DNA of 64,000 bases, taken from assembly GCA_039720395.1 (NCBI GenBank), contig CM077831.1, forward strand, positions 10,094,333-10,158,332. The letters are read 5' to 3'. Made by a program: the position numbers and the translations under genes. The DNA comes from Liquidambar formosana (Eukaryota; Streptophyta; Magnoliopsida; Saxifragales; Altingiaceae). Under the pieces are notes generated by a model. That model saw nothing but the letters and a program-made list of their open reading frames with translations, had not been told where the DNA came from and ran no database searches. Shown piece by piece: positions 11,412-22,250 of the stretch (position 1 is its first letter; every line of letters begins with the position of its first letter).

Positions 11412-12053
11412 TACAATGGAGCCCGACGGAAGTCATCAAGTGGGCTTCTTTGTTTTTGGGGGAAATTATAGCAGCAAAGTACATCTCTGAGGCGAGGTGT
11501 AGGGAGCCGGAAGACCTGAAATATGGCGTCCCCCAATTAGAAATGTTTATAAGCTTAATGTGGATGGTGCACTATCACCTGATAAGAGTATTCCTGGTAT
11601 CGGTGTACTAGCACGCGACCATGAGGGAGAGGTTATCGTAGCAATGGGTCAGAACTTTCATGGAAACTTGAAGCCAAAACATGTAGAGGCATTGGCTTTT
11701 TGGTGCACACTGAATTTCGCCAAGGATATTGGGCTACGATAGATTATTGAGGGTGATAACCTTGAAGTCGTGCAAGGTATCCTTAATGTGGTGGAGGATT
11801 GCTCTAGCTTAGGTCTCATCTTTGAAGACATAAGGGAGGATAGTGGGCATTTTAGTACCATTAGCTTCAAGCATATTTATAGGGAAGGGAATGCTGTAGC
11901 CTACTGTTTGGCTAAACATGCTTGTAATATGAATTCTACATCTATTTGGTTGGAGGAGGTTCCTGAGTTTATAAGGGACCAAGTTCAACTTAACACTAGC
12001 TTAATGCTCTCTTAATAAACATCTCTTTATCAAAAAAAAAAAAAAAAAAAAAG
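11412..12053 (+). mobile_element. 5'-truncated LINE (non-LTR retrotransposon) tail
   Basis: The segment ends in about 20 As (12032-12052). It is flanked by a probable target duplication: AATTTCAATGGGG at 11399-11411 and AATTTCATGGGG at 12054-12065, differing by one base. The body carries the C-terminal RNase H part of a plant LINE ORF2. A short insert with poly-A and a duplication of about 12 bp is the normal product of target-primed reverse transcription that stopped early. Confidence 0.8.
11551..12015 (+). pseudogene. LINE ORF2 RNase H-like domain remnant
   Basis: One frame reads through a recognisable plant-LINE RNase H domain (RVT_3 type): KLNVDGA with the first catalytic Asp near 11560, G-GVLARDHEGEV, KHVEALAF with the Glu, and IIEGDNLEVV with the next Asp. 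It ends FKHIYREGNAVAYCLAKHA, where the final catalytic Asp (usually VAD-LA) has become Tyr. A TAG at 11740-11742 interrupts the frame. The reverse transcriptase and endonuclease upstream are missing, as expected for 5' truncation. It is non-functional. Confidence 0.8.
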
Positions 12054-12414
12054 AATTTCATGGGGCTATTTTCTCTAGCAAAAGTATATTGCTTTTCAAT
12101 TGTTAAAGTTTAGAATTTGGTAAACCTTAAATTGAAAGTTAGTTTTGCTGCTGTCGTTTTTCTCCTTAAACATAGCCGGCCTAGTAGGTATCGTTTCCAA
12201 TTGGACCATCCAAGCATATATGCATGATCATGATACTTGTTAATCTTACACTTTTGTGATACACTAATTGAATCTAATTTTAATAGGCATATGTACGTGT
12301 TAATTGGACTTACTTTTTGTTGAAGTAACATGTTGTCTTTTTCTGTACACTAAGTAATTATGTGATGATCAACTATTACTCTACAACGGCTTGTACAATA
12401 ATGAATGTGAATAC

Positions 12415-12840
12415 CACTACAAAAAAAAACCCTAAACTCCCACGGCCCATTACTGTGGCTAAAGGCCCAATTTCCGTGGGCAAAAGTCATTGCACACGGT
12501 AAAGCAAACCGTGGGCAATCCGTGGGCATTGCTACCATGGGCAAAGACAATACTGATGGAAATTTGTAACCGTGGCAAAATCCCCATGGTAATTTACCGT
12601 TGCTAATTACCCACGGAAAACATTCTATGGTAAATTGCCCACGGAAATTACCATTGATAATTGCCCACGGAAATTTATAACCGTGGAAAAATCCCCATGG
12701 TATCTATGGTAATTTACCGTCAACAATTGCCCACGGAAAACTTGCTGTGGCAAGTTGCCCACGGAAATTTGCATCCTTACCATAGGTAATTGCCCACGGA
12801 AAACTTTTGGTGGTAAATAGCCCACGGATATTTGCCACTA
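12415..12840. mobile_element. CACTA-type transposon terminus with subterminal repeats
   Basis: The segment starts CACTACAAAAAAAAACCC, the typical terminal inverted repeat of plant CACTA (En/Spm) elements. About 400 bp follow, packed with the word CCCACGG and its complement CCGTGGG in both orientations, often as CCCACGGAAA. Such arrays bind the transposase in En/Spm elements. The opposite terminus was not found, so it is a fragment or a very decayed copy. The short ORFs here are by-products of the repeats. Confidence 0.65.
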
Positions 12841-14498
12841 CATTTCTTTGTTTTACAACCCTGGCGAATCAAATCCCCATAGTAATAAACCATCCCTACT
12901 TTTTTTTTCCTTTTTTTTTTCTAGGTAAATCCAATTTGCCTGTTACATATCAAATCGGGATTATGTACATGGTCGATCATACCGGGATTCAAAAATGTTT
13001 TTAATAAATAATAAATTATTAATTCAGAAAATAAGAGTAAATTAATTCATAATGGGTTTCCATGGAGGTAAAATATTCAATCGAAAGTTTTTTAACGTAC
13101 TTAAGGCACTTTTAACAGTAGTATAGATCGATATAGATATAGATAAAATCATTTTATACACACATTATTAGATAAAAATTTACATACAACATGCGGGTAA
13201 AGTATCTAATGTATTTAAAATGCAAGTAAATATGAGACTATACTAGTAAGAATCATATTTTTATCAAGTCTCGTTCACAAGCCCTATCAAGCCCTCGACG
13301 AGTACATTGAAGAGCCTTATTGCAAGCTCTTAACAAAACTGTTCATGAGTGCAATAGAGCGTAGCTTTGATTGTAAAGCTTTGGTCTACTTAAACTCGAC
13401 TCATTTAAGAACCAACTAAATCCAAGTTGAGCTGTTATTGACGTACATTGATCGCAAGCTATAAATGAGCGGATTGATTCGCTTGCAGCCCTAGTAATAC
13501 CAAAGGCTTTAATCGAGATGTTAATATGGTGGTAATATATTTGGAGGTTTTTAGTTCCGATGTTGTTTTGATTAAAGCCTGTAGAGTTTTCGTGATGACT
13601 AATTTAAGTGCTAAAAATTGATATATAGATGCCTCAGTGCCTCGATCACCCCACACACACGATAGGCAAAAAAAGAAAAAAGAAAATAATAAGAATAATA
13701 ATTAGCATTGACCAGCATTATGTAATTTCATTGGATTCACATGGAGATGGATCTCAAAGCTAGCTCCTTGCTGTCAACATTATGATGTTGGGTAGCTTTT
13801 TCTTTTCTTATAGAACTCTAAAAGCAACGAATAGTAGGCGGTGCAACTCCTTATTACGCACACGCATCGTATGTAAGCATATGCTTTATTCGTTAGTACA
13901 ACTTCAATTAATGCCACTTTGTTTATTAATATGTGTCACCATATATATGCATGAAACACAAGGCTAGGGACTGTTTGCGTGATATAAAAATCATAAAGGA
14001 AAAACGTGCACGTTATATCTTAATCATCTGCTTACAATAGACACTATCGCAAGCATACTCCCCTCCGGATTAGCTCTCCCAACATTCCTACAATACTGTA
14101 TATTTATATAGCATTAAACAACATTTACACGCCTAACTAGGTTGGATAGAAAATCAGGTCTATCCCTTTTTAAGTTCTGTTATAAGCAGCACACGCCACT
14201 ACAAAGTTTTATATATGTTATATTGCCTTTGACAAGAAACATTCGTTTCTTTTAATTTAGGAGTATTTTTTTAAGAAAGGTTAAGTTCCTCGTCCTTCAC
14301 TTTGTTTCCTTTGACTAGCCTCTTTAAAGTTTTTATGTTATATTTCCTTTGTACGATCATGTTATCCCTTCATTCTCATCCTCTGAAAAAAAATGAAAAA
14401 ATACAAAATACTAAAAGATATATATATATATATATATATATAGAGTCCTTGACAAACGAGACAACTAATGTAATTTTGAATTCTAGTACGAGTATCTT
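12841..14498. other. Intergenic region upstream of the phospholipase C gene
   Basis: I see no supported gene here. There are T-rich and A-rich runs (12898-12922, 13669-13690) and GATA-like words near 13125-13145. A TA microsatellite lies at about 14418-14442. No transposon ends were recognised. Confidence 0.6.
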
Positions 14499-14625
14499 GT
14501 TTTTATGATTTCTTCACGGTATTTCTCTAGTTTCTTCTATCCTCTCTCTCTCCTTTCTCGTTTTCATGATTTCTTCACGGTACTTCCCTAATTTCTTTAA
14601 TATTCTCTCCCTCTCTCACTCTCTT
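14499..14625 (+). repeat. 61-bp tandem duplication in the phospholipase C promoter
   Basis: Two copies of a unit of about 61 bp lie head to tail. Each contains ATGATTTCTTCACGGTA, then a C/T-rich run. The first starts near 14499 and the second near 14560. They differ at several bases, so the duplication is not very recent. It lies 130-250 bp upstream of the start codon, next to the likely TATA element. Confidence 0.75.
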
Positions 14626-14635
14626 TCTCTCTTCC

Positions 14636-14650
14636 GATATATATATAGAT
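14636..14650 (+). promoter_or_regulatory. Candidate TATA element of the phospholipase C gene
   Basis: GATATATATATAGATATAG follows a pyrimidine-rich stretch, about 105 bp before the ATG. This would give a 5' UTR of roughly 75 nt. The placement is inference from spacing only. Confidence 0.4.
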
Positions 14651-14751
14651 ATAGATGAGGAACTACCTTTAAAAACAATCCTCAACTACCGAAGAAGCAT
14701 ATCACAACGTACAAATCCAAAGTCCAAACAAAGTTAAGGAATTGAACAACA

Positions 14752-17700
14752 ATGGCTTCCGAGATCGCTAGTGCATATCCCATTAAAACGGTTGTAGTTT
14801 TGGTTCAAGAAAATCGATCATTCGATCACATGCTGGGATGGATGAAGTCCCTCAACCCTGAAATCAATGGCGTAACCGGAAGCGAGTCAAACCCCTTATC
14901 CACCTCCGACCCAAACTCCAAACGGGTCTATTATGGCAACAATGCCGTGTATGTGGAGCCGGATCCGGGTCACTCAATTCAAGCAATCTACGAACAGATC
15001 TTCGGCGTTTCATGGAGTACTGAATCGTCATCATCCAACAAGCTTCCTCCGGCGATGGAAGGATTCGCGCAGCAAGCCGAAAGCACACAGAAGGGGATGT
15101 CAGAGACGGTGATGAATGGGTTTAAAGCTGAAGCCGTACCCGTATACAAGGAGCTGGTATCAGAATTTGCAGTGTGTGACCGCTGGTTTGCGTCGATTCC
15201 AGCATCAACGCAACCGAACAGGCTATTCGTGCATTCGGCTACCTCACATGGTGCAACCAGTAATGATACTTTGAAGCTCATCGAAGGATACCCGCAGAAG
15301 ACTATATTTGAATCATTGGATGAGGAAGGCTTCTCTTTTGGGATATACTACGAGTACCCTCCGGCCACACTTTTCTACAGGTAAACCTATTAGGTATTAT
15401 TTTCAATTTTTCATTTTTATTGTTGGATGGACTGGTGTTATTTTCCAACTTCTTTTCTTCTTTTTCTTTTTTTTTTTTTTTTTTTTTTGGTTCGTTCAGT
15501 TTTTACCGGAAGCTGATTGGCTAGGATTTAGAAGATAAAGATTTAAGTTGGGATAATACTTGTATTAAAGTACTAGATAAGTATGCTTACCATTTTTTGT
15601 TGCCCTCTTTGCTGAGATGGCAGTGGCAAATTAGAAATAAATAGACATTTCCACCCACATTATTGTTAGAGGCCACTGGTTAATTAGGCCATCTGATTTA
15701 CCTATCATATTAGCTAGGTAACTATTGAATCATATATCCCAAACCCCTCTTCTTATTTTTTTTTATTTTTTTAACTACACTTAGATATCCTAATTTCTTT
15801 GGGATGGGACTAATCCCATAGGCCCATATATACAATCCCCTGTTCCATAAATATTAGCTAGGTACGTAACTATTGATTTATCCCAAACCCTTGGAGATAG
15901 TGTCCCAAGAGAAGTCATTCTGTAAATTGTGTTTCAAATACAAAAATAATTAACTTGTTAGGGTAGTGTAGATGATAAAGGATCAAGGCTCAAAAATCAG
16001 AAGTTCCAGTTTGAGTCTCCTCTCCCCCACTTTTAATATTAGATGCACGGGTTTGTGAATAGTAGGAGTATTATTAACTAGTTTGTGCCGAATGGCCTAG
16101 GATGGCCCTCTTTTGACCAAAAAAACCACACACATGTGCACACACAAACAGTTAATCTGTGATAAATAGCACGCCATTATAGGTAGACGCCTAAAGTCCT
16201 AATTAAAATACTTAAGCTCGGGGAGTTTTCCCATTGCATACAGTGCATCTCATGAGTTCTATAATAAAATACTCCGTAACACTTTGACAGCATAAAAGAA
16301 AAGATCAAGACGCAAGCAAGAATGAGTCCCACTTACAACATAAGAGTAGTGAAGATGGATCAACGCGGTCCCTTGTATATATTAGTTTATAATCCTGATT
16401 CTTTTATCCTTTCATGACATTTCATTAGTTTTCCACCTTTCACAAAGTTTACTCCCTACCTAATTGAAATTCAAATGTTGAATGGTACAAATACATTGGT
16501 CGATATGCTAATTCATTACTAGCAATTGTTTCATAATTTTGTGGGGACCTTGACGCATTGAAGGGGACGGAACCGTGTATGAGTGAAAGCCCCTCCTTTG
16601 TGGTGTGGAAAAGAAAAAATTATATATGTTGTAGCAATTGTTTCAAAAACTGCCGAATTCTCACCAAAATGAAACCATTAATTTCTTCATAACAGGTTCC
16701 AATTAAATATAGGATAGCAATTGAGACAGTCACATTAAGCCAAGGCTTCCAAAAGGCCTCATTTAAAATTTTAACCTTAGGTCACAATTTGTGTTGGGCT
16801 GCTCTAAATTTCTTATAACTAAAGCCTTTATGATGAGAACTGCGACACTATCATCAATCCTATTCAATCACTTCTATAACAAATTAACAATGGGCTACCC
16901 CAACTATCATGTAGTCCAGAACCTGTAGTACCCGTTTTATTTTGAACTGAACCGTCAAAATTCAGTTTAACGTACCACATCAATTGATCGTATAACTCAG
17001 CAATCATCCTAGTCCTTTTAACTGACTTTTTGATGTGAATATACGTACAATAACAATTATGTTGTATTTCAAGATATTAATGAATTATTCTTTAAGATTA
17101 GTACATTTGGGGTTCGATTCTTCCAACATAAAAGTTTCCTCCTTAATCATCAGGAACCTTAGAAAATTGAAGTACTTGAAGAACTTCCATCAGTTTGATC
17201 TACAATTCAAGACGCATTGCAAGGAGGGGAAGCTACCAAACTACGTGGTAGTTGAACAAAGATATTTTGACCTCAAAATATTGCCGGGGAACGATGACCA
17301 CCCCTCTCATGATGTCTCACAAGGCCAAAAATTCATAAAGGAAGTCTATGAGGCGTTGAGAGCGAGTCCCCAGTGGAATGAAATGTTGTTCATAATCACA
17401 TACGACGAGCATGGCGGTTTTTACGATCATGTTTCCACGCCTGTGACTGGAGTCCCCAGTCCGGATGACATCATAGGCCCCGAGCCATTTAACTTTCAGT
17501 TTGACCGTCTGGGTGTTAGGGTTCCAGCCATCATGATTTCTCCCTGGATTGAGCGCGGAACAGGTAGGTTTAATTAACATTAATTATATTATATGTTCAT
17601 TACTTATTGGCATAAATATCATTTTAGCGGTTGAAAGAGCAATTCTAGCTACATTTTTAATTATGATTCAAATTAAACCGCTGTACTAGCTGAAATAATC

Positions 17701-17918
17701 TGTTTTGACATATGATGATGAAAAATGCAGTGTTGCATGGGCCTTCAGGGCCATATCCTTCCTCAGAGTTCGAGCATTCCTCAATCCCAGCGACCGTGAA
17801 AAAGATTTTCAATTTAAAAGAGTTTCTAACAAAGCGTGATGCTTGGGCGGGCACTTTCGAGAGCGTTGTGAGTAGAAAGAGCCCAAGAACAGATTGTCCA
17901 GGTGATCCTGCATGCAAA

Positions 17919-17966
<48 letters not shown>

Positions 17967-18476
17967 TTCATTTCTTAATCCTCATTTAATATCTCTCTCT
18001 CTCTCTCAATTAATATTCACTAAAAATAAGAAAATGGTGTACGTTCCTCGATCACATATTAAAACTTGATGTGTATATTGACCAGTTAATAATATATACT
18101 AATCACGCATGCATTTTGTACGTAATGCATGCATATTCCAGTTACTTTGCCGGAGCCCATAAAATTGCGGGAGACTGAAGCAAAAGAAGAGGCAAAGCTA
18201 AGCGAGTTTCAAGAAGAGTTGGTACAAATGGCAGCAGTATTGAACGGGGACCATAGAAAAGATATTTATCCCCACAAACTGGTGGAGAACATGAAAGTTT
18301 CGGAGGCCGTGATTTATGTTGGAGAAGCACTCAAGAAGTTCTTAGACGAATGCGAAAAAGCCAAGAAAAGTGGAGCAGATGAATCCGAGATAGTTGTTTT
18401 AGAAAACGCACCCACTAGGGCACCATCCAAATCCTTTGGTCACAAGATATTTTCTTGTTTAATCTGTGATAACTGA
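14752..18476 (+). CDS. NPC: Non-specific phospholipase C, NPC3/NPC4/NPC5-like, four exons
   Basis: Exons are 14752-15380, 17154-17563, 17731-17901 and 18142-18476. All introns are GT...AG and the phases fit, giving 1545 nt and 514 residues. The protein belongs to the phosphoesterase family that hydrolyses common phospholipids to diacylglycerol and a phosphorylated headgroup. Visible family motifs: ENRSFDH (20-26), TQPNR (153-157), EQRY (244-247), NDDHPSHD (256-263), [10 protein letters not shown] (293-302) and EHSS (361-364). The Asp, Glu, Asn and His residues of these motifs should form the metal and catalytic site. There is no N-terminal signal peptide, as in the NPC3-5 group and unlike NPC1, NPC2 and NPC6. 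The C-terminus ends in SCLICDN, with Cys 509 and 512. Arabidopsis NPC4 is reported to be lipid-anchored through a C-terminal Cys, so anchoring is plausible. The length is normal and no lesion is seen. Confidence 0.93.
15381..17153 (+). other. Intron 1 of the phospholipase C gene
   Basis: This 1773-bp intron has a GTAAAC donor and a CAG acceptor, and it splits an Arg codon (AG/G). It contains a T run at 15463-15489 and an imperfect direct repeat of about 40 bp (ATTAGCTAGGTA... at about 15709 and 15853). It also holds a probable SINE. Introns 2 (17564-17730, 167 bp) and 3 (17902-18141, 240 bp) are short; intron 3 holds an AT microsatellite at about 17920-17959. Confidence 0.85.
15957..16128 (+). 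mobile_element. Probable tRNA-derived SINE in intron 1
   Basis: The left part resembles a tRNA-like promoter. A weak A-box lies around GGGTAGTGTAGATGATAAAG, and a B-box-like CCAGTTTGAGTCTCC lies about 50 bp later. The body then ends CTCTTTTGACCAAAAAAA. Head, spacing and A-rich tail fit a plant SINE of about 170 bp. No clear target duplication was found, so the call is tentative. Confidence 0.4.
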
Positions 18477-19195
18477 TAACCTTCCAAATTCATTTCTCTT
18501 CTATTTATCAATTTTCCGGTCTAGTGGATCCTTCGCCTTGCGCATAAGGACTTGCTATTTCTTTTGATTTACATCCTACGGATCATAATATAATATATAG
18601 CGCCATTCAAGAATTTTACTTTTGTTCTTTGAATATAGTATGTAATTGTAACGCTCATGTGTCTATGTTGGCAAATTTCGTGCCAAAGTGGTCTGTGTTG
18701 AGTCTTGGTTTGGTTGAGGATGTATGAAGCTGTAAAGGTGTGATAAAGTACCAAGTTCTCGAAGCTACGCGACTCTCTCACACCTTACGAAGGAAAGAGA
18801 TTTAAATACCTCAAGACCATAGGTGGTTAGGTGCATTAAAACTTATTTTTGAGTTAATTTTGCTGTTGATTGGCTTTGACCATACTGTAGCTCAAGACCA
18901 AAGGAACGTATATCATTGGCTATTTGTAAAGCTTTAAGGATTTATGTGGAATAGTGCTAATTATTAAGATTGATCGCAGAAAGTGATTCTCAAGATAAGA
19001 TTAGACACTGACTCTCTTATCATTTTTCTGCTTTCTTACAATTAGTGTGATAAATAGTCTTTTAGATCATATTGTTCGTGATGTTTAATAGTATATAATT
19101 ATGTGTATGAGTACCACGTCCTAAACCACACGACTCAGGAGTACGTCACTAACCAGGAAAGCTAGCGTGGAGAGGAGTTGCCACCCAATTTACCA
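18477..19195 (+). other. 3' UTR and spacer after the phospholipase C gene
   Basis: The first 150 bp are presumably 3' UTR, although no AATAAA was found, only AATATAATATA near 18590. The remainder shows no gene and no recognisable transposon. Confidence 0.5.
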
Positions 19196-19600
19196 GTTAT
19201 TCACACAAACTGGTAGAGAACATGACCGTCTCAGAGGGTGTTCTGTATGTGGGAGATGCATTCAAGACATTCTTAGACCAATGCAAAAAGGCCAAGAAAA
19301 GTGGAGCAGATGATTCTGAGATCATTGTTTTAGCAAAGCAACGCGCACGGGCAACATCCAAATCCTTTGCTCAAAAGATATTTTCTTGTTTAGTCTGTGA
19401 TAAATGATTGGCCTAGCATCCAATTAAGCTCCATCTTTTTTCACTTACCACCTATATATCAATTTCCCACCGACGTAAATGCATGTACACCTCACCTTGG
19501 GCTTGCAGTTGCACATTAGGGACTTCTTATTGAAACGTCACCATAAAGATCATAATAATATTAATAGTATTACAATAATAGTATGTCATTCAAGAGGGTC
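19196..19600 (+). pseudogene. Partial duplicate of the phospholipase C last exon and 3' UTR
   Basis: From 19196 the sequence matches exon 4 from about codon 446 to the stop (19405-19407), reading YSHKLVENMTVSEGVLYVG through KIFSCLVCDK. It continues into a decayed copy of the 3' UTR. About 70 codons are open, and the Cys-containing tail is kept. The catalytic exons are absent. Splicing exon 3 to the nearest upstream AG (TTTACCAG before 19196) would put it out of frame and hit a stop. It is best read as a tandem 3'-end duplication that is now a pseudogene. Confidence 0.8.
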
Positions 19601-19818
19601 TTTTTTTTTTTTTTTGGGTGCATATTTATAACTTTTGTGACTAGCATATTGTAATCTTAAATTTTTTTTCTTTTTTTTTTTTTTTTTTTGCAAGTTATCA
19701 TGGGCTTTGATCCTCTCTGGTCTTTTTTCCACCAATCCCAGCCCCTTCCTCACCTCATTTTAAGTAAATCAAATCATCTATAGGAAGCCACATCATTTAC
19801 TGGCTTAATTTACTTCAA

Positions 19819-20103
19819 GAAAATTGGCATATTGCAACAGCACATGTCGTTGCAATAACCTCTAGGTTATTGCAATAAGTATCTATTGCAACAACCATTT
19901 GGCTGATGTGACTCGTGACAATAAACTTCATGGCAATAAGTTAATGCAACAACAAAATTCGTTGTAATAAGTCTAATATAATGCCACAACCTCGTCATTG
20001 CAATAAATTTAAAGCTGTTGCAATAGATACATATTACAACTACACTATTATTGATGCTAATATCATAAATAACATGCCAAGCTGTTGCAATATGCCAATT
20101 TTC
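19819..20103. mobile_element. Foldback / MITE-like element with 23-bp perfect terminal inverted repeats
   Basis: The left end at 19819-19841 and the right end at 20081-20103 are perfect reverse complements over 23 bp (starting GAAAATTGGCATATTGCAAC). The 285-bp body is packed with the word TTGCAAT and its complement. No coding sequence is present, which fits a non-autonomous DNA transposon. The segment TAATATCATAAATAAC occurs just inside and again just outside the right end, offset 48 bp. No clean target duplication was seen. Confidence 0.65.
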
Positions 20104-20402
20104 TAATATCATAAATAACTCAAGCTGTTGTGTACGCTCAAGCTTGTCTAAAAATGCGTACACTCAACCACACTGTTATCGAGAGAAAAAGTTTCTCCTT
20201 TATTTCCTACTATCGTGTTCTTAAGTAAATATCGATTGTGTACGTGGTTGCCTACTATCTGGTATTGTTCTTACAACAATCAACAGATTGGTGGATGCTT
20301 AATTGTTTTTGGTGAGTTTCATCTCGACCGCGTGTTTTCTGCTGCATCAGTTGGTATCAAAGCCTAGTTCATTCTTGCCATCATACCAAGACAAGGAGAA
20401 CG

Positions 20403-21330
20403 ATGTGTCGAAAGCCGTGAAACTAATCTGGAGGATGTGATTAATCGCGAGGACAAGGGCCAAATTCAACAAGAATTCTTAGACGAGTTATAAGCCCAAT
20501 TCGAGAGAAATGTTCTTGAATATAGGTGTGGTCGTCGATCTCCATCTTTGCATTCTGTGGAGGTAGAGACTATTGTGAATGAAAACGAGGATTCTGACAC
20601 TGAGCCCGCTCCGTAAACAAGGCACAAACCTAGAGGTAATAATCATGAATATCGTGATTTTAAGAATCCTTACATTCACTATGTCTCACAAAGGAAGAGG
20701 CAAAGGGGTGAGGAGCCTAGGGTTGTGGATGATACTCGACGATGGGAGAGTGGTATAAGGATTGATATTCTAGAATTTTCAGATACGTTACAACCTAATG
20801 AATTTTTGTAATGGATTTTTACTATGGAAGAAATTTTAGATTTCAAGGAGGTTCCTGATAATTGGAGGGTTCTGTTGGTGACTAAGAGATTTCGTATGAG
20901 GGTTGCTTCTTAGTGACAAAAATTGAAGACAACCCATAGTCGACAAAGGAAGTCAAAAATTAATTCATGAGAAAAATTGAAGAAGCATCTACGTGGAAAG
21001 TTCTTACCGTATAATTATACAAGAATGATGTACCAAATGTTGCAGAATTTGCGATAAGGAACTCGGACGGTTGATGAGTATACGATAGAATTTTATAAAT
21101 TAGTGTCTCACAATGATTTGGTCGAAAGAGAGGATCAGTTGGTATCTCTCTATATTGGAGGCTTGCGTGAACAATTTCAAGATACTTTAAATTTATTTAA
21201 CCCTTATTCTGTGTTAAAGGCACACCAAAGGGCTATGCAATTGGAGAGGCAATTCAACCACAGGCATGAAGGATCATCATGGAGTGGTGGTAGTATTTTG
21301 GGTTCGCAACCCGCTAACCCAAAATAGGTC
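20403..21330 (+). pseudogene. Gypsy gag remnant (element J)
   Basis: Read through several stops, one frame follows Ty3/Gypsy Gag: RIDILEFSDTLQPNEFL near 20760, VDEYTIEFYKLVSHND near 21070-21115, and LYIGGLREQFQDTLNLF near 21150. The longest clean part is 21103-21327. In intact relatives this domain is the capsid-forming Gag. At least six in-frame stops make it inactive. Confidence 0.8.
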
Positions 21331-21419
21331 AACGCCTGTGAGGAATCCACCACAGTCAGCACCAACAGCTAGACCACTTGTTGGAGGTTAACCCCTAGGG
21401 CGGCTGCACCTAGCACTAG

Positions 21420-22250
21420 CGGTGTATGTTGTTTTACGTGTGGTGAGTCTAGGCGTTGCATAGCAGATTGCAAGAAAGGTTGGCGTTATGGTAAAGGGTT
21501 ATTCATAGAGAATGAAGAATTTGTGAGTGAGCATGATTATAACATTGAGGGTGAACCACACTTTGATGTGATTGAAGGTGATCATTCGCCTGAGGAACAA
21601 GTTGAGGGTGACCAAGGGCAATTACTTGTGGTGTGTAGAGCTTATTTCACTCGTAAAGAAGTCAATGGAGATGCATGGTGTTGTAGTAATATTTTCTAGT
21701 CAACATGCACTTTTGGCGAGAAGGTATGCAAATTTGTTATTAATTCTAGGAGTTGCGAGAATGTAATTGTTGAGAAGGCTATTAGAAAATTGGAGTTGGC
21801 TACTGAGCAATATCCTAGTCCCTACAAGATTTCGTGGTCAAAAAATGTTACAGAGGTAACCGTTTCAAAACGTTGCTTAGTTTATTTCTCTATTGGTTCT
21901 ATTTGTAAAGATAAAATATGGTGTGATGTAGTTCATATAGATGCATGCCATTTATTATTGGGTAGACCTTGGCAATTTGATAGGAGTGTTACACATGATG
22001 GGAGGAAAAATATAGATAATTTCTTGTTTAACAATGTTAAAATTGTTTTACTCCCTAATAAAGAATTAGCCCCTAGATCTAGTGGAGAAAGAAATACAAA
22101 TTTATTGTCTATGCATAAATTTGTAGAAAAAGCAAATGAAACTAGGATGGTTTATGTGCTGATGGGTAGAGAAACTGTTGAAGGGAATAATGAAAAAATT
22201 CTTGAGTCAATTAAAAAATTATTGGTGAGTACAAGGATCTTTTTCCTAGT
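21420..22250 (+). pseudogene. Gypsy zinc knuckle and aspartic protease remnant (element J)
   Basis: A degenerate knuckle, CFTCGESRRCIADC, lies near 21431-21472; its His is lost. Downstream comes NSRSCENVIVEKAIRKLEL near 21742-21799, where the catalytic DSGS has become NSRS, then HIDACHLLLGRPWQFD near 21940. The last is a highly conserved stretch of Gypsy polyproteins, located before the reverse transcriptase. Stops are present, and element I interrupts the frame at 22250. Confidence 0.75.

Larger units (their letters stand above)
20110..22250 (+). mobile_element. Gypsy retrotransposon J, 5' part (decayed)
   Basis: A primer-binding-site-like TTGGTATCAAAGCC lies at 20351-20364, so the LTR end is probably just before it. 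The full LTR was not delimited; sequence from about 20126 could belong to it. Gag and protease follow. At 22250 the element is cut by element I and resumes at 32300-32340, where FPSELPMG-type Gypsy polyprotein sequence continues. Element A then interrupts it again. J is the oldest layer of the stack. Confidence 0.75.

Noticed and set aside
12625..13004. Small ORFs in the CACTA-like array and just after
   Set aside because: They are built from the repeated CCCACGG words and T-rich sequence with no protein-like composition.
14864..15281. Minus-strand ORFs opposite exon 1 of the phospholipase C gene
   Set aside because: They are antisense to a clearly conserved coding exon.
17712..17971. ORFs running through the AT microsatellite (Tyr-Ile repeats)
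   Set aside because: They are an artefact of the (AT)n run in intron 3.
19196..19407. Alternative last exon of the phospholipase C gene
   Set aside because: Joining exon 3 to the nearest AG before 19196 gives the wrong phase and an early stop.
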